From positions 1 through 7,705 of the forward strand of contig JAPUES010000214.1 in assembly GCA_027492445.1 (NCBI GenBank): a DNA stretch of 7,705 bases, given 5' to 3'. The notes beneath the pieces are model-generated. The model had not been told where the DNA came from. It made no database searches and saw nothing but the letters and a program-made list of their open reading frames with translations. Source of the stretch: Sporomusaceae bacterium. GTDB taxonomy: Bacteria > Bacillota > Negativicutes > DSM-13327. Positions within the stretch are counted from its first letter, which is position 1; every line of letters starts with the position of its first letter. This document shows positions 1-5,323 of this stretch, piece after piece. A program made the position numbers and the translations under genes.

Positions 1-18
1 CTTGTTATAATACCTCTT

Positions 19-27
19 TGTGGATAA
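19..27 (-). promoter_or_regulatory. Perfect DnaA-box match
   Basis: The plus strand reads TGTGGATAA, so the minus strand carries the consensus DnaA box TTATCCACA with no mismatch. Only one copy is visible and the window begins 18 bases away, so an origin cannot be argued from it. It could equally be a chance 9-mer in AT-rich DNA. It is recorded because a plasmid-like coiled-coil gene and a resolvase-type recombinase lie nearby. Confidence 0.3.
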
Positions 28-34
28 CTCAGGC

Positions 35-52
35 GTGAATTATGAAATTCAC
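35..52. repeat. Short perfect inverted repeat, 7-bp arms
   Basis: GTGAATT and AATTCAC flank the 4-base loop ATGA. Neither strand has a T-run straight after the stem, so it is not a standard intrinsic terminator. It lies 69 bases past the stop of the leftmost gene and could be an operator for a gene beyond the window edge or an RNA hairpin at the 3' end of the leftmost transcript. Confidence 0.4.
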
Positions 53-120
53 TCAAATATATAGTGATGGTCTTCGTTTTTAATCTGTGTTGAACGATTT
101 AAGACAAAGGACTTTATTAT

Positions 121-408
121 TTAATCTTCTTCTACGCTAAATCCATCAGTACCATTTAGATGATGCCCCCAACCTTGCATGATTGCCATACTGGTCAATT
201 CAAGTATATGTGCAACTGACGGAATTCTAGCTCCACCTCTTGCAGGTTGTAGATGGCCATTAGGTTTGCGCCACATGAATCGATAACCATTTTCTTGATC
301 TCCATCTTCATTACCATATTCATAGCGACAATATTGAAAACAGATTTGCCAACCACTTTCATTAGTTTTTTTCACTTCATTGAGAACTACTACACGAGCT
401 TGTGCCAT
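121..408 (-). CDS. Conserved-looking hypothetical protein, 95 aa
   Basis: This is a small soluble protein of unknown function, and I do not recognise the family. The start is well supported: AGGAGG lies 7 bases before the ATG, at 416-421. The protein opens with a hydrophobic, strand-like run (ARVVVLNEV). Aromatic and charged stretches follow (residues 19-48), then a basic Gly/Pro/Arg segment (PNGHLQPARGG, residues 49-59). A likely helix comes next (SVAHILELTSMAIMQGWG) and the end is acidic (SVEED). There is no signal peptide, membrane segment or cysteine cluster. It is transcribed like the coiled-coil and recombinase genes to its right but is separated from them by the terminator at 542-568, so it needs its own promoter in 409-541. 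A real gene is likely given the ribosome binding site; the role is unknown. Confidence 0.72.
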   Translation of the reverse strand: MAQARVVVLNEVKKTNESGWQICFQYCRYEYGNEDGDQENGYRFMWRKPNGHLQPARGGARIPSVAHILELTSMAIMQGWGHHLNGTDGFSVEED

Positions 409-439
409 AAAATAACCTCCTATTAAAAATATATGAGTA

Positions 440-449
440 ACTTATAAGT
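440..449. promoter_or_regulatory. Palindrome beside a possible promoter of the leftmost gene
   Basis: ACTTATAAGT is a perfect 10-bp palindrome, 32 bases upstream of the start codon at 408. On the minus strand it overlaps a TTGACT (447-452) that could be a -35 element. The possible -10 boxes below it are poorly spaced (13 or 15 bases). This is a tentative operator/promoter region rather than a defined one. Confidence 0.25.
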
Positions 450-541
450 CAAGATGATTAAATAATATTTTTAAACCTTTAGATTAACACAAATAGCTAA
501 CATAGCGGATGGCAAAAAACTTATAGAAGAACCTTAAATAT

Positions 542-568
542 AAAAAAGCAGGAGTAGTTCTCCTGCTC
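542..568 (-). terminator. Intrinsic terminator of the coiled-coil gene
   Basis: On the minus strand the arms AGCAGGAG and CTCCTGCT form a perfect 8-bp, GC-rich stem with a 5-base loop, followed directly by a run of T. It starts about a dozen bases after the stop codon of the coiled-coil gene (stop at 581-583). This is a textbook rho-independent terminator and separates that gene from the leftmost gene. Confidence 0.9.
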
Positions 569-580
569 ATTATAATCTGT

Positions 581-1468
581 TCAATTTTTAGAAATGCCAT
601 CCTTATGCTTCCAAAGTTCCTGTTTGAGATCGTCGATAGTAATCCTTTGTTGTGCGACTGTTTCCTGCAGTTCTTTATGATTTATATGTACGGCCTTCAA
701 TTCTCCGAGTGCCTGGTTCTTTAATTCTTTAGTATCATCTAGTTTACTAAGTAAACTCTCATTATTTTGTTTGACCGTAGCTAATTCTAACTTAACTCTA
801 TCCAACTCCGCTGATAAGGCTTCATTTTTAGCCTGTAAAGTGGAGTTTTTGTTTTGTTCAATAGTTAGCACGTCCATTGTGGATTTAACCTGTTCTTGAG
901 CTTCGGTGACGTTCTGATTGGCTGTGGTTATTTGTTGTTTAGCATCAACAATCTGAGTTTGTAAATCTGTATTATACTCTTCCAGTTTTACAAATGCTCT
1001 CTTGGTTTGAAGTTCATTTTGCTCAGCCTTGTCCTTTTCTTCGATAGCCTTAGATTCATTCTGCTCTGCTGTGGCAACTCGTTGGATGGCAACTTCAATT
1101 TCAACATCCGTATTGATTCTGAGTTCATCTAATTGCGCTTTTGTGATTTCTTTTAAATCAAATAACTCTGCTTTGAGTGTCTTAATAGTATCCTCTAATT
1201 CGATCTTTGAATCTTGGGCAATTTGCTTTTCATCGGCCCTGTTTTTCGCCATTGATAAGTAAATTTCACTAATGCGTGCTAAATGGGAATCGAGAAGGTT
1301 AACATCAGCATCATCAACCATTGTTTCACGGTGTTGTTGTGCATCAAATGCGTTTACAAGCATTTGCAAATACTCACCTGCTTGAAGATTGCTCCCCTTA
1401 ATTCGATTCTGTAGGTTCTCTTTTTGCTCATCCGTGACCTTGAATGTGTATCCAATTAATTCAGCCAT
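581..1468 (-). CDS. KfrA-like long coiled-coil protein, 295 aa
   Basis: This is a soluble protein made almost entirely of coiled coil. I chose the ATG at 1468 because GGAGGG sits 6 bases before it; an in-frame ATG at 1513 has no such site and would add 15 low-complexity residues. Residues 1-45 form a compact head (FKVTDEQKENLQNRI, then AGEYLQMLVNAF) that could be a ribbon-helix-helix-like or other small DNA-binding domain. From about residue 84 to 288 there is continuous heptad-like Glu/Lys/Gln/Leu sequence with no proline or cysteine. A small head followed by a long alanine/glutamate-rich coiled coil is the layout of plasmid KfrA-type proteins and of some phage or plasmid segregation partners, but sequence alone does not place it in that family. 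It lies downstream of a serine recombinase on the same strand, 141 bases away, and ends in its own terminator. An inverted repeat at 1531-1557 may be its operator. Confidence 0.8.
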   Translation of the reverse strand: MAELIGYTFKVTDEQKENLQNRIKGSNLQAGEYLQMLVNAFDAQQHRETMVDDADVNLLDSHLARISEIYLSMAKNRADEKQIAQDSKIELEDTIKTLKAELFDLKEITKAQLDELRINTDVEIEVAIQRVATAEQNESKAIEEKDKAEQNELQTKRAFVKLEEYNTDLQTQIVDAKQQITTANQNVTEAQEQVKSTMDVLTIEQNKNSTLQAKNEALSAELDRVKLELATVKQNNESLLSKLDDTKELKNQALGELKAVHINHKELQETVAQQRITIDDLKQELWKHKDGISKN

Positions 1469-1530
1469 TGTTGTCCCTCCATTATTATTATCGGTAAACT
1501 TTGATATATTCATTTTATTGCGGTGTACTG

Positions 1531-1557
1531 AGTAAACTAGTAATACTTTAGTTTACT
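1531..1557. promoter_or_regulatory. 27-bp inverted repeat upstream of the coiled-coil gene
   Basis: AGTAAACTA (1531-1539) and TAGTTTACT (1549-1557) form a perfect 9-bp inverted repeat. The 9-base spacer contains AGTA/TACT symmetry running into it. It lies 63 bases before the chosen start at 1468, and its distal arm provides a TTTACT that could act as a -35 box on the minus strand. Likely readings are an autoregulatory operator for the coiled-coil protein or a dimer-binding site for the adjacent serine recombinase. No T-run follows the stem in the minus direction, so it is not a good terminator of the recombinase gene. Confidence 0.5.
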
Positions 1558-1609
1558 TTTACTATCTTCTGTTTTGACTAGCATTTTTCCTTTTTTTATT
1601 TTGAATAAT

Positions 1610-2182
1610 TCATTTATTGATTGTCGTTTCATACTCTTTGATTAATCGATCCATAACTGGTCGTGACACCTCGCACAGCTCAGCCATTTTAGTTTTAGTT
1701 ATCTTTCTTGACATATACTGAGAATAGATTTCATCAAAGCTTGCTGGTAATCTCTTTGCTGCTCGACCTTTATATTTACCTTGCTCCTTAGCCAATTGTA
1801 TACCTTCTCTCTGGCGTTCTAATAAGTTCTCACGTTCAAAAGTTGCTATTGCACCAATCATAGTTAACATTAGTTTTCCTGTAGGTGTACCAGTATCCAA
1901 ACCTTCTTTTAAAGAGATAACCTTGACACCTTTCTCACCTAATGCTTCCACAATATCCAATAGATCTTTTGTATTTCTAGCTAATCGGCTGAATGATTCA
2001 ATATATATGGTATCGCCTTTTCTGGAAAATTTAATCATTGTTTGCAATTGTGGTCTTTCCATGTCTTTACCTGATAACTTTTCGATGAATGTTTCATCAA
2101 TATTATAAGCCTTCATCATTTCTAATTGTCGGCCTTCATTTTGTTCAAGCGTACTCACTCGAATGTAAGCTATATTTGCCAT
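1610..2182 (-). CDS. Small serine recombinase (resolvase/invertase family)
   Basis: A site-specific recombinase of 190 residues, the normal size for resolvases and DNA invertases. It cuts DNA through a serine nucleophile and acts as a tetramer on paired sites. The catalytic domain starts with AYIRVSTLEQ: Ser10 is the nucleophile and Arg8 its partner. Arg43 (MERPQL) and Arg66/Arg69 (SFSRLARN) match the active-site arginines. TGKLMLTMIGAIATFEREN (residues 101-119) begins the long dimerisation helix E, followed by LLERQREG. Residues 148-185 are a Hin/resolvase-type helix-turn-helix (KTKMAELCEVSRPVMDRL). I preferred the ATG at 2182 because GGGA then sits 9 bases upstream. The ATG at 2191 would touch that site, adding only three residues. 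The substrate, resolution or inversion, cannot be read from the protein. A 32-bp palindrome at 2332-2363 is a candidate site. Confidence 0.95.
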   Translation of the reverse strand: MANIAYIRVSTLEQNEGRQLEMMKAYNIDETFIEKLSGKDMERPQLQTMIKFSRKGDTIYIESFSRLARNTKDLLDIVEALGEKGVKVISLKEGLDTGTPTGKLMLTMIGAIATFERENLLERQREGIQLAKEQGKYKGRAAKRLPASFDEIYSQYMSRKITKTKMAELCEVSRPVMDRLIKEYETTINK

Positions 2183-2331
2183 GCTGCTCATTCCCTTATG
2201 CTTTCTAATTGCTGTGAGTACAGAATAACAAAAACTTTCTTATTTATAAATATAAATTCTTAAATTATATATTCATAATGTAAAATTATTAAAAAATAAA
2301 CTCTATTATTACAAAAAATGATGATTTTTTT

Positions 2332-2363
2332 ATGTAATTTTAGACTATAGTCCAAATTTACAT
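2332..2363. promoter_or_regulatory. 32-bp imperfect palindrome, candidate recombinase site
   Basis: The sequence is symmetric about 2347/2348, with 14 of 16 base pairs matched and no spacer. The core GACTATAGTC (2343-2352) is perfect and the outer arms ATGTAA (2332-2337) and TTACAT (2358-2363) pair exactly. It lies about 150 bases upstream of the serine recombinase start, in a very AT-rich gap. Neither side carries a T-run suited to a terminator. Length, symmetry about a central AT dinucleotide and position fit a resolvase/invertase crossover site, though an operator is also possible. Beside it, AAAAAAT/ATTTTTT (2313-2330) is a further short inverted repeat. Confidence 0.45.
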
Positions 2364-2369
2364 TAATAA

Positions 2370-2828
2370 TTAACTATTCCGTTTATCCATCAACTCTTTA
2401 ATCCTTGACTCTCTCTGTTCTGCCGTCAATGCGGTTAATTCAATCGGGCCGCCATTTTTGCCTGTGAGCTCAGTACGATCTTTAAACTTCTCTGGGCGCT
2501 CTCCCTTCAACATAAACATCAAAAGATTATCGCTATAAACATTTTCATACCCAACAATCTCACCTTGATAGTAAATTGCTTTCTGAGTTCCCTGCACAGC
2601 TCTCCGGCGCGCCTCCTCTTCTAACTTATCACAAGCAGATTCGCCAGCGAGTTTAAATAGTTCAGCATAACCAGGCACACCATCAAGCCAATCATAATGA
2701 ACCTGTCGAGAAACGCCTGCGCTAGATGCTGCTTGAGTAATATTCCCACATTCAGCATAAGCACTAAGAAACGCTTTCTTTTTTATATTGTCAACACTAG
2801 TCAAGTCAAGCAGCTCTTTCACAGTCAT
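2370..2828 (-). CDS. Phage terminase small subunit-like HTH protein
   Basis: Probably the DNA-recognition subunit of a phage packaging terminase. Residues 15-48 form an HTH of the type seen in small terminases and related phage DNA-binding proteins (KKKAFLSAYAECGNITQAAS, then GVSRQVHYDWL). A helical segment with EEEARRRAVQG follows, then a strand pair (KAIYYQGEIVGYENVYSD), then LLMFMLKGERPEKFKDR, which I recognise from annotated small terminases of the phBC6A51 type. At 152 residues the length is normal. The ATG at 2828 is only about a base from the AAGGGGGA site, whereas the in-frame GTG at 2822 would have about 7 bases of spacing, so translation may start there (150 aa). It follows the cysteine-rich gene by 9 bases. 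The large terminase subunit that normally comes next is absent; an AT-rich gap and a recombinase follow. Confidence 0.78.
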   Translation of the reverse strand: MTVKELLDLTSVDNIKKKAFLSAYAECGNITQAASSAGVSRQVHYDWLDGVPGYAELFKLAGESACDKLEEEARRRAVQGTQKAIYYQGEIVGYENVYSDNLLMFMLKGERPEKFKDRTELTGKNGGPIELTALTAEQRESRIKELMDKRNS

Positions 2829-2837
2829 TCCCCCTTT

Positions 2838-3044
2838 TTATTTTACCAATATTACCCTATCTGACTTATACTTCCCACCAGAACTATGACAGTTAGGTTT
2901 ATCAACTCTCATCAGCTTGGCATAATCTTCTTCCTGCTGTTTCTTTCTTCGACTGACACACATACAGTCAACTATAGATTTATTAGCTAATTTACATATA
3001 CCACCGTTATTATGCTCACATCTGCTATTATCGCAAGTTGTCAT
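2838..3044 (-). CDS. Six-cysteine mini-protein, phage-associated, unknown role
   Basis: A 68-residue protein with a good ribosome binding site (GGGAGG 7 bases before the ATG). Six cysteines lie at residues 4, 9, 17, 27, 29 and 52. The N-terminal half (CDNSRCEHNNGGICKL, then DCMC) looks like a small metal-binding knuckle of the kind found in DUF1540-like proteins; the resemblance is by cysteine spacing only. The C-terminal half is basic (SRRKKQQ, then KYKSDRVILVK), which would suit nucleic-acid contact. It ends 9 bases before the terminase-like gene and is probably co-transcribed with it. Small Cys-rich proteins are common in this part of Firmicute prophages, between the late regulator and the terminase genes. 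Function is not known. Confidence 0.72.
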   Translation of the reverse strand: MTTCDNSRCEHNNGGICKLANKSIVDCMCVSRRKKQQEEDYAKLMRVDKPNCHSSGGKYKSDRVILVK

Positions 3045-3062
3045 GTGCCAGCCTCCCGTTAA

Positions 3063-3098
3063 ATATAAGAAAACCGCTCACAAAATCTGTAAGCGGTT
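3063..3098 (-). terminator. Intrinsic terminator after the truncated regulator
   Basis: AACCGCT (3072-3078) and AGCGGTT (3092-3098) form a 7-bp stem, with three further pairs after one mismatch and a 5-base loop. Read on the minus strand, the stem is followed by a T-rich tail (TTTTCTTATATTT). It lies about 60 bases beyond the stop of the phage regulator remnant and just before the ribosome binding site of the cysteine-rich gene, so it would end transcription coming from the right. Confidence 0.75.
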
Positions 3099-3159
3099 CG
3101 CAATTCGTATTTATTTCACGCTATCATAATAACATGGATGAATTGCCTTGTAAATGACA

Positions 3160-3549
3160 TCATTCGGACATTTTGTCAATACCACCGATACCAAATATCA
3201 ACGCACACATTTCATCTTCAGCAGATCTTAAATCCCTTGAAATAGTTCTTACGTCCACTTTTTCAATTTCTGAAATATCTTCCAATTTCATTTGTTCAAA
3301 ATAAAACTTAGTTAATGTTCTAAATCGACGTTTATTTATATCAGTTGAATGTTTACAAAAATTCTCAAATACACCTAACATTGTTTTTACATGAATTAAC
3401 ATCACATATGTTCTTGATATAGAATCTCTTACAGAATTAATTGTTATAACCTCATCGACATTATCTTCATTATCAACAAAATCAATTGACGTCCCATAAC
3501 AAACCGCCTTATCAATATGATCTCTAAAACGACTATAATGTCTTAGGGG
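3160..3549 (-). pseudogene. 5'-truncated phage-type regulator with sigma-like HTH
   Basis: The open frame runs 129 codons from just after a stop at 3550-3552 to the TGA at 3160-3162, but it contains no ATG or TTG. The only GTG, at 3405, has no ribosome binding site, so the annotated-looking 81-residue form is not a credible complete protein. The upstream 48 codons read as normal protein (HYSRFRDHIDKAVCYGT, then a DNEDNVDEV acidic run), showing the gene once started further right. The last 60 residues carry a sigma region 4-like HTH (KLEDISEIEKVDVRTISRDL) after a helix rich in basic and aromatic residues (NKRRFRTLTKFYFEQM). This arrangement is typical of ArpU-like or sigma-like late regulators placed upstream of terminase genes in Firmicute phages. 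Everything 5' of about 3546 has been replaced by unrelated repeat-rich DNA. Confidence 0.7.
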
Positions 3550-3563
3550 TCACGATAGAATTC
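3546..3563 (+). repeat. Left arm of a possible terminal inverted repeat
   Basis: GGGGTC, five non-conserved bases, then AGAATTC begins exactly where the phage regulator frame breaks. Read inward from 7548 on the other strand, the right side gives GGGGTC, five bases, then AGATATTC. About 14 positions match over 18-19 bases with one gap. No transposase lies between the arms and no clear target duplication flanks them, so the match could be accidental. Its coincidence with the gene break is the main support. Confidence 0.35.
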
Positions 3564-3572
3564 GGAAATTAT

Positions 3573-3607
3573 AGCACGCTAAGGAATTAATCGATCCTTA
3601 GCGTGCT
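3573..3607. repeat. Perfect 13-bp hairpin near the junction
   Basis: AGCACGCTAAGGA (3573-3585) and its exact complement (3595-3607) flank a 9-base loop. The outer ATTAT/ATTAT-like flanks extend it with a bulge. The stem is stable, but neither side has a clean T-run, so it is an imperfect terminator at best. It may be the subterminal hairpin or end of an insertion element, or a bidirectional transcription block between the phage remnant and the signalling operon. Confidence 0.6.
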
Positions 3608-3699
3608 TGCTATTATAAGCAACCTGCTGTTTTACGATAAAAGACTCATCATTAACAATTAATAATTGAGTCCCCTGCTACTGATTGTTCTTTTGACCA

Positions 3700-3749
3700 G
3701 TGGCTCACTCAGTAACAGGGTGGCTCATTTTGAGCGTGAAGGCGGCTCA
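3700..3749 (+). repeat. Three tandem GTGGCTCA-like repeats
   Basis: GTGGCTCA occurs at 3700-3707 and 3720-3727, and GCGGCTCA at 3742-3749, giving a period of 20-22 bases. Serial repeats of this kind with TGGCTCA cores are, from memory, typical of the ends of IS21-family insertion sequences, where they bind the transposase. No istA or istB coding sequence is visible, so this would be an IS end left after deletion. The family assignment is tentative. Confidence 0.45.
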
Positions 3750-3751
3750 AT
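3719..3751 (+). repeat. 33-bp imperfect inverted repeat, left copy
   Basis: This copy matches the reverse complement of 3900-3932 at 26 of 33 positions without gaps, including an 11-base identical core TTTTGAGCGTG. It contains two of the GTGGCTCA-like repeats. The similarity stops on the outer side of both copies, which gives the pair the look of element ends. Confidence 0.65.
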
Positions 3752-3899
3752 ACAACGCGTATTGGTGGTCCGCCACAACAGCGAAATATTCGTGTTAATT
3801 CGCGTTGAATTCAGCAGGGATTCTGTTGTTTTTAGGGAATAGATAAGTTTGAGTAATTTTGTGAATAATATTTTCAACGAGAACAAAGGTTCCACACAA

Positions 3900-3932
3900 A
3901 TTAAGCAGTCTACACGCTCAAAAAGAGCAGCC
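3900..3932 (-). repeat. 33-bp imperfect inverted repeat, right copy
   Basis: Inverted partner of 3719-3751, separated from it by 148 bases. On the plus strand the core reads CACGCTCAAAA. The two copies plus spacer span 214 bases, a size that would suit a MITE-like or internally deleted insertion sequence. The right copy lies about 70 bases before the start of the diguanylate cyclase gene and so may affect its transcription. Confidence 0.65.
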
Positions 3933-4003
3933 TTCACTCGCTTGAATAAATTAATACTGAGCAATATCTAATAAGTTTTAAATAACAGGAAGAGGTCGAT
4001 ATA

Positions 4004-5284
4004 ATGCAATACAGAGTAGCAATAGTTGATGATAATACCGATGATATATTTACAATAAAAAGGTTACTGTCAAAAGCAGATAATAAATATATTATATTTG
4101 ATTATACGAATCCAGAAGAGGCATTACTAGAATTTGCAAATACAAGTATAGATTGTATTTTTTTAGATTATAATTTTCCTGAGATGAATGGACTTGAATT
4201 CATACAGAAATTTAGAAATAAACAAAAGAATGATACTCCTATCATTTTATTAACAGGACAAGGAAATGAGCAAATAGCAGCTCTATCCTTTAAAAATGGA
4301 GCATTTGATTATATTATAAAGGGTGAAATCACTACTGAATTGTTAAAAATCTCTATAATAAAAGCGATTGAAAAAAGAGATTTTGAAAGAAAAGAAAAAA
4401 AATATAATGAATTTATTACAACAATGGTGGATATAATCCCTGTACCTTTGTTCTATAAAGACAAGAATGGGAAATATCTTGGCTGTAATAAATCTTTTGA
4501 AAAATTTATTGGTAAAAGCAAAGAAGAAATCATTGGTAAAACTGCATATGAGATATCTAGAATAAATAATGCTAAAAAGTATTCCGATATGGATAACCAA
4601 TTGCTTAATAATCCAGGAACACAGACCTATGAATATGAATACGAAAATCGTAATAATGAAAAAAAATATGTTGTTTTTAATAAGGTAACCTACAATAATG
4701 CCTTGGGAGAAGTGGATGGTATAATCGGAATAATCAACGATATAACAGAAATTAAAATTAAAGAAGCCGAATTAATGGGTAAGACATTTGTAGATGCGTT
4801 GACTGGGATATTAAACAGAAGGTATTTTGATGAAAATATTCAGAATGAATGGAATAAATGCATAAGAGAAAATAAATCGCTGGTGCTTATAATGCTGGAT
4901 ATCGATTTATTTAAAAAATACAATGATCATTATGGGCATCAAGAGGGTGACAATTGCCTTAAGAAAGTTGCACAGGAGATAAAAATTTCTCTGTTAAGAC
5001 CTTCTGATCTAGTGATAAGGTATGGTGGAGAGGAATTTGTTGTAATTCTCCCAGATACAAATATGGAGGGGGCACTAGGGGTTGCAAAGAGAATTAAAGA
5101 AAACATCTTACATCTGGCTATAGAACATGAAGCCTCAACGGTTAATAAATTTGTAACCGTGAGCCAAGGGATAGCCAAAATCAATGATAGAAATGACACC
5201 ATTAATAGTTGTCTTATCACTGCAGATAAAGCACTATATATGGCTAAAGCAAATGGTAGAAATACGATTGAAACATTAGGCTAG
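4004..5284 (+). CDS. REC-PAS-GGDEF response regulator, diguanylate cyclase
   Basis: A 426-residue cytoplasmic response regulator expected to make cyclic di-GMP from two GTP when phosphorylated. Residues 1-125 are a receiver domain: Asp9/Asp10 form the acidic pocket, Asp55 (IFLDYNFPEMNG) accepts phosphate, and Thr84 and Lys106 are the switch and anchoring residues. Residues about 134-252 are a PAS domain (PVPLFYKDKNGKYLGCNKSF, then GIIGIINDITEIK). Residues 260-426 are a GGDEF domain with DALTGILNRR, the metal-binding LDIDLFKKYND, and an active GGEEF signature (341-345). An RPSD product-inhibition I-site (332-335) sits exactly five residues before the signature, so feedback inhibition is likely. 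There is no membrane segment or EAL domain. AGGAAGAGG is 8 bases before the ATG. As first gene of the cluster it is the likely output for the kinase encoded downstream. All key residues are intact. Confidence 0.95.
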   Translation: MQYRVAIVDDNTDDIFTIKRLLSKADNKYIIFDYTNPEEALLEFANTSIDCIFLDYNFPEMNGLEFIQKFRNKQKNDTPIILLTGQGNEQIAALSFKNGAFDYIIKGEITTELLKISIIKAIEKRDFERKEKKYNEFITTMVDIIPVPLFYKDKNGKYLGCNKSFEKFIGKSKEEIIGKTAYEISRINNAKKYSDMDNQLLNNPGTQTYEYEYENRNNEKKYVVFNKVTYNNALGEVDGIIGIINDITEIKIKEAELMGKTFVDALTGILNRRYFDENIQNEWNKCIRENKSLVLIMLDIDLFKKYNDHYGHQEGDNCLKKVAQEIKISLLRPSDLVIRYGGEEFVVILPDTNMEGALGVAKRIKENILHLAIEHEASTVNKFVTVSQGIAKINDRNDTINSCLITADKALYMAKANGRNTIETLG

Positions 5285-5323
5285 AAACATTCAAAAAAAT
5301 TTTACAAGGGGGTAAGTTTATCT

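Larger units (their letters stand above)
3608..4003. other. Repeat-rich gap between phage remnant and signalling operon
   Basis: I see no convincing gene here. The stretch holds three GTGGCTCA-type repeats and a 33-bp inverted repeat pair (listed separately). It also has a nested hairpin (GGCGG/CCGCC enclosing CAATAC/GTATTG, 3741-3774), and an ACAACAG/CTGTTGT pair (3775-3781 and 3823-3829) followed by TTTTT. Parts of 3690-3830 look richer in GC than the flanks. The last 60 bases should hold the promoter of the signalling operon: TTGAAT at 3942-3947 is followed after 17 bases by TATCTA, a poor -10 box, so no promoter is called. The ribosome binding site of the next gene is AGGAAGAGG at 3987-3995. 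Confidence 0.6.

Noticed and set aside
70..107. GTCTT...AAGAC pairing as terminator of the leftmost gene
   Set aside because: Five-base arms with a long loop and no T-run in the minus direction are too weak to call.
2332..2363. The 32-bp palindrome as an intrinsic terminator of the terminase-like gene
   Set aside because: The stem has no loop-forming spacer, and the bases after it on the minus strand are A-rich, with no T-run.
3725..3964. 79-residue minus-strand frame
   Set aside because: It starts with TTG, has no ribosome binding site, shows no recognisable domain, and its ends overlap both copies of the inverted repeat. The frame is better explained by repeat sequence than by a gene.
3942..3970. 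Promoter TTGAAT-17-TATCTA for the signalling operon
   Set aside because: The spacing is right but the -10 box matches the consensus at only three of six positions, so it is mentioned as a possibility and not called.
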